From contig MU626493.1 of NCBI GenBank assembly GCA_025603075.1, positions 1-29,220 of the forward strand: DNA of 29,220 nucleotides. The letters run 5' to 3'. This document shows positions 28,969-29,220 of the stretch, one piece after another (the stretch's first letter is position 1; each line of letters opens with the position of its first letter). The notes under the pieces were generated by a model. The model searched no databases. It was not told the DNA's origin and saw only the letters and a list, made by a program, of their open reading frames with translations. The translations under genes were made by a program, and so were the position numbers. Source of the DNA: Neoconidiobolus thromboides FSU 785 (Eukaryota; Entomophthoromycota; Entomophthoromycetes; Entomophthorales; Neoconidiobolaceae).

Positions 28969-29125
28969 AAATGGAGAGAATGACTAATAAAATCTAAAAT
29001 AAAAAATAGGAACCTATGTCAAATAAGTATATTATTGACTGTTTATTTAAGAAACATATTAAATTGATGAGATTCAAGTATATAAAAATAAGCAATCAAT
29101 TAATATTCTTTTCGCCCAAAAAGAT

Positions 29126-29129
29126 AAAA
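29126..29129 (-). terminator. RNA polymerase III terminator of tRNA-Arg
   Basis: The coding strand reads TTTT six bases after the last tRNA base, a usual Pol III stop. Confidence 0.7.
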
Positions 29130-29135
29130 TGGAGA

Positions 29136-29208
29136 TGATCCCGCCAGGGATCGAACCTGGAATCGCTTGTTCCGTAGACAAGCGCCTTATCCATTGGGCC
29201 ACGGGACC
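29136..29208 (-). tRNA. tRNA-Arg (anticodon ACG)
   Basis: 73 nt, no intron. The acceptor stem GGTCCCG/CGGGATC has one G-U pair. The A box TGGCCCAATGG lies in the D arm, the anticodon stem is CTTGT/ACAAG with loop CTACGGA (anticodon ACG, read as ICG after editing), and the T arm is CCAGG-TTCGATC-CCTGG with B box GGTTCGATCCC. The discriminator is A. All arms pair fully, so it is very likely functional and reads CGU, CGC and CGA codons. Confidence 0.97.
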
Positions 29209-29220
29209 TTTTACTTTTCT

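Overview
The window is very AT-rich eukaryotic nuclear DNA, most likely from an early-diverging (non-Dikarya) fungus. The evidence is short GT..AG introns (about 50-100 nt, mostly GTAAG/GTAAA donors), TAA/TGA stops, and conserved single-copy eukaryotic genes beside fungal-type secreted proteins and an F-box/LRR-type protein. The exact lineage is inference; no marker gene fixes it.

Left part (about 0.8-10.1 kb): compact, conserved genes. In order they are a small basic coiled-coil protein (+), the cornichon/Erv14 cargo receptor (-), a METTL4-type N6-adenine methyltransferase (+), and then four genes on the minus strand: tRNA-dihydrouridine synthase Dus3 (12 exons), ESCRT-III Vps2/CHMP2, the AMPK/Snf1 beta subunit, and an intronless alpha/beta hydrolase. 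I rebuilt the spliced models by hand; all exon phases close and every product aligns by eye to its family. CCAAT boxes with the core ACCAATCA lie 70-150 bp upstream of several of these genes.

Middle part (10.8-18.2 kb): a transposon-rich stretch. A roughly 430-490 bp repeat with TGTGAAAT/ATTTCACA ends (called R1 here) occurs five times in the window, always in the same orientation. Flanks shared by different R1 copies (called F on the left, T on the right), a decayed DDE-type transposase gene (13517-15185), and matching inverted termini near 15451-15470 and 17404-17426 suggest that R1 and its flanks are pieces of one larger terminal-inverted-repeat transposon. A secreted CAP/PR-1 protein gene sits between two direct copies of R1+T. 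An old yellow enzyme gene with unusual active-site residues has a tandemly duplicated TATA-containing promoter.

Right part (18.2-29.2 kb): an intronless F-box protein, a Ser/Asn-rich putative GPI-anchored protein, a 99-residue secreted protein with one intron, an unrecognised 119-residue ORF, a single C2-domain protein and a tRNA-Arg(ACG). Between them are long gene-free stretches full of a roughly 98 bp MITE-like element with GGGGATGT..ACATCCCC ends: about thirteen copies or fragments in the window, eleven of them right of 23.7 kb. One copy is inserted inside the transposase pseudogene, and two adjacent inverted copies form a potential long hairpin.

The genes do not form an operon or one pathway. 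The clearest structural theme is a split between an intron-rich, CCAAT-promoter, repeat-poor compartment and a mostly intronless, TATA-promoter, repeat-rich compartment that carries secreted and variable gene families.
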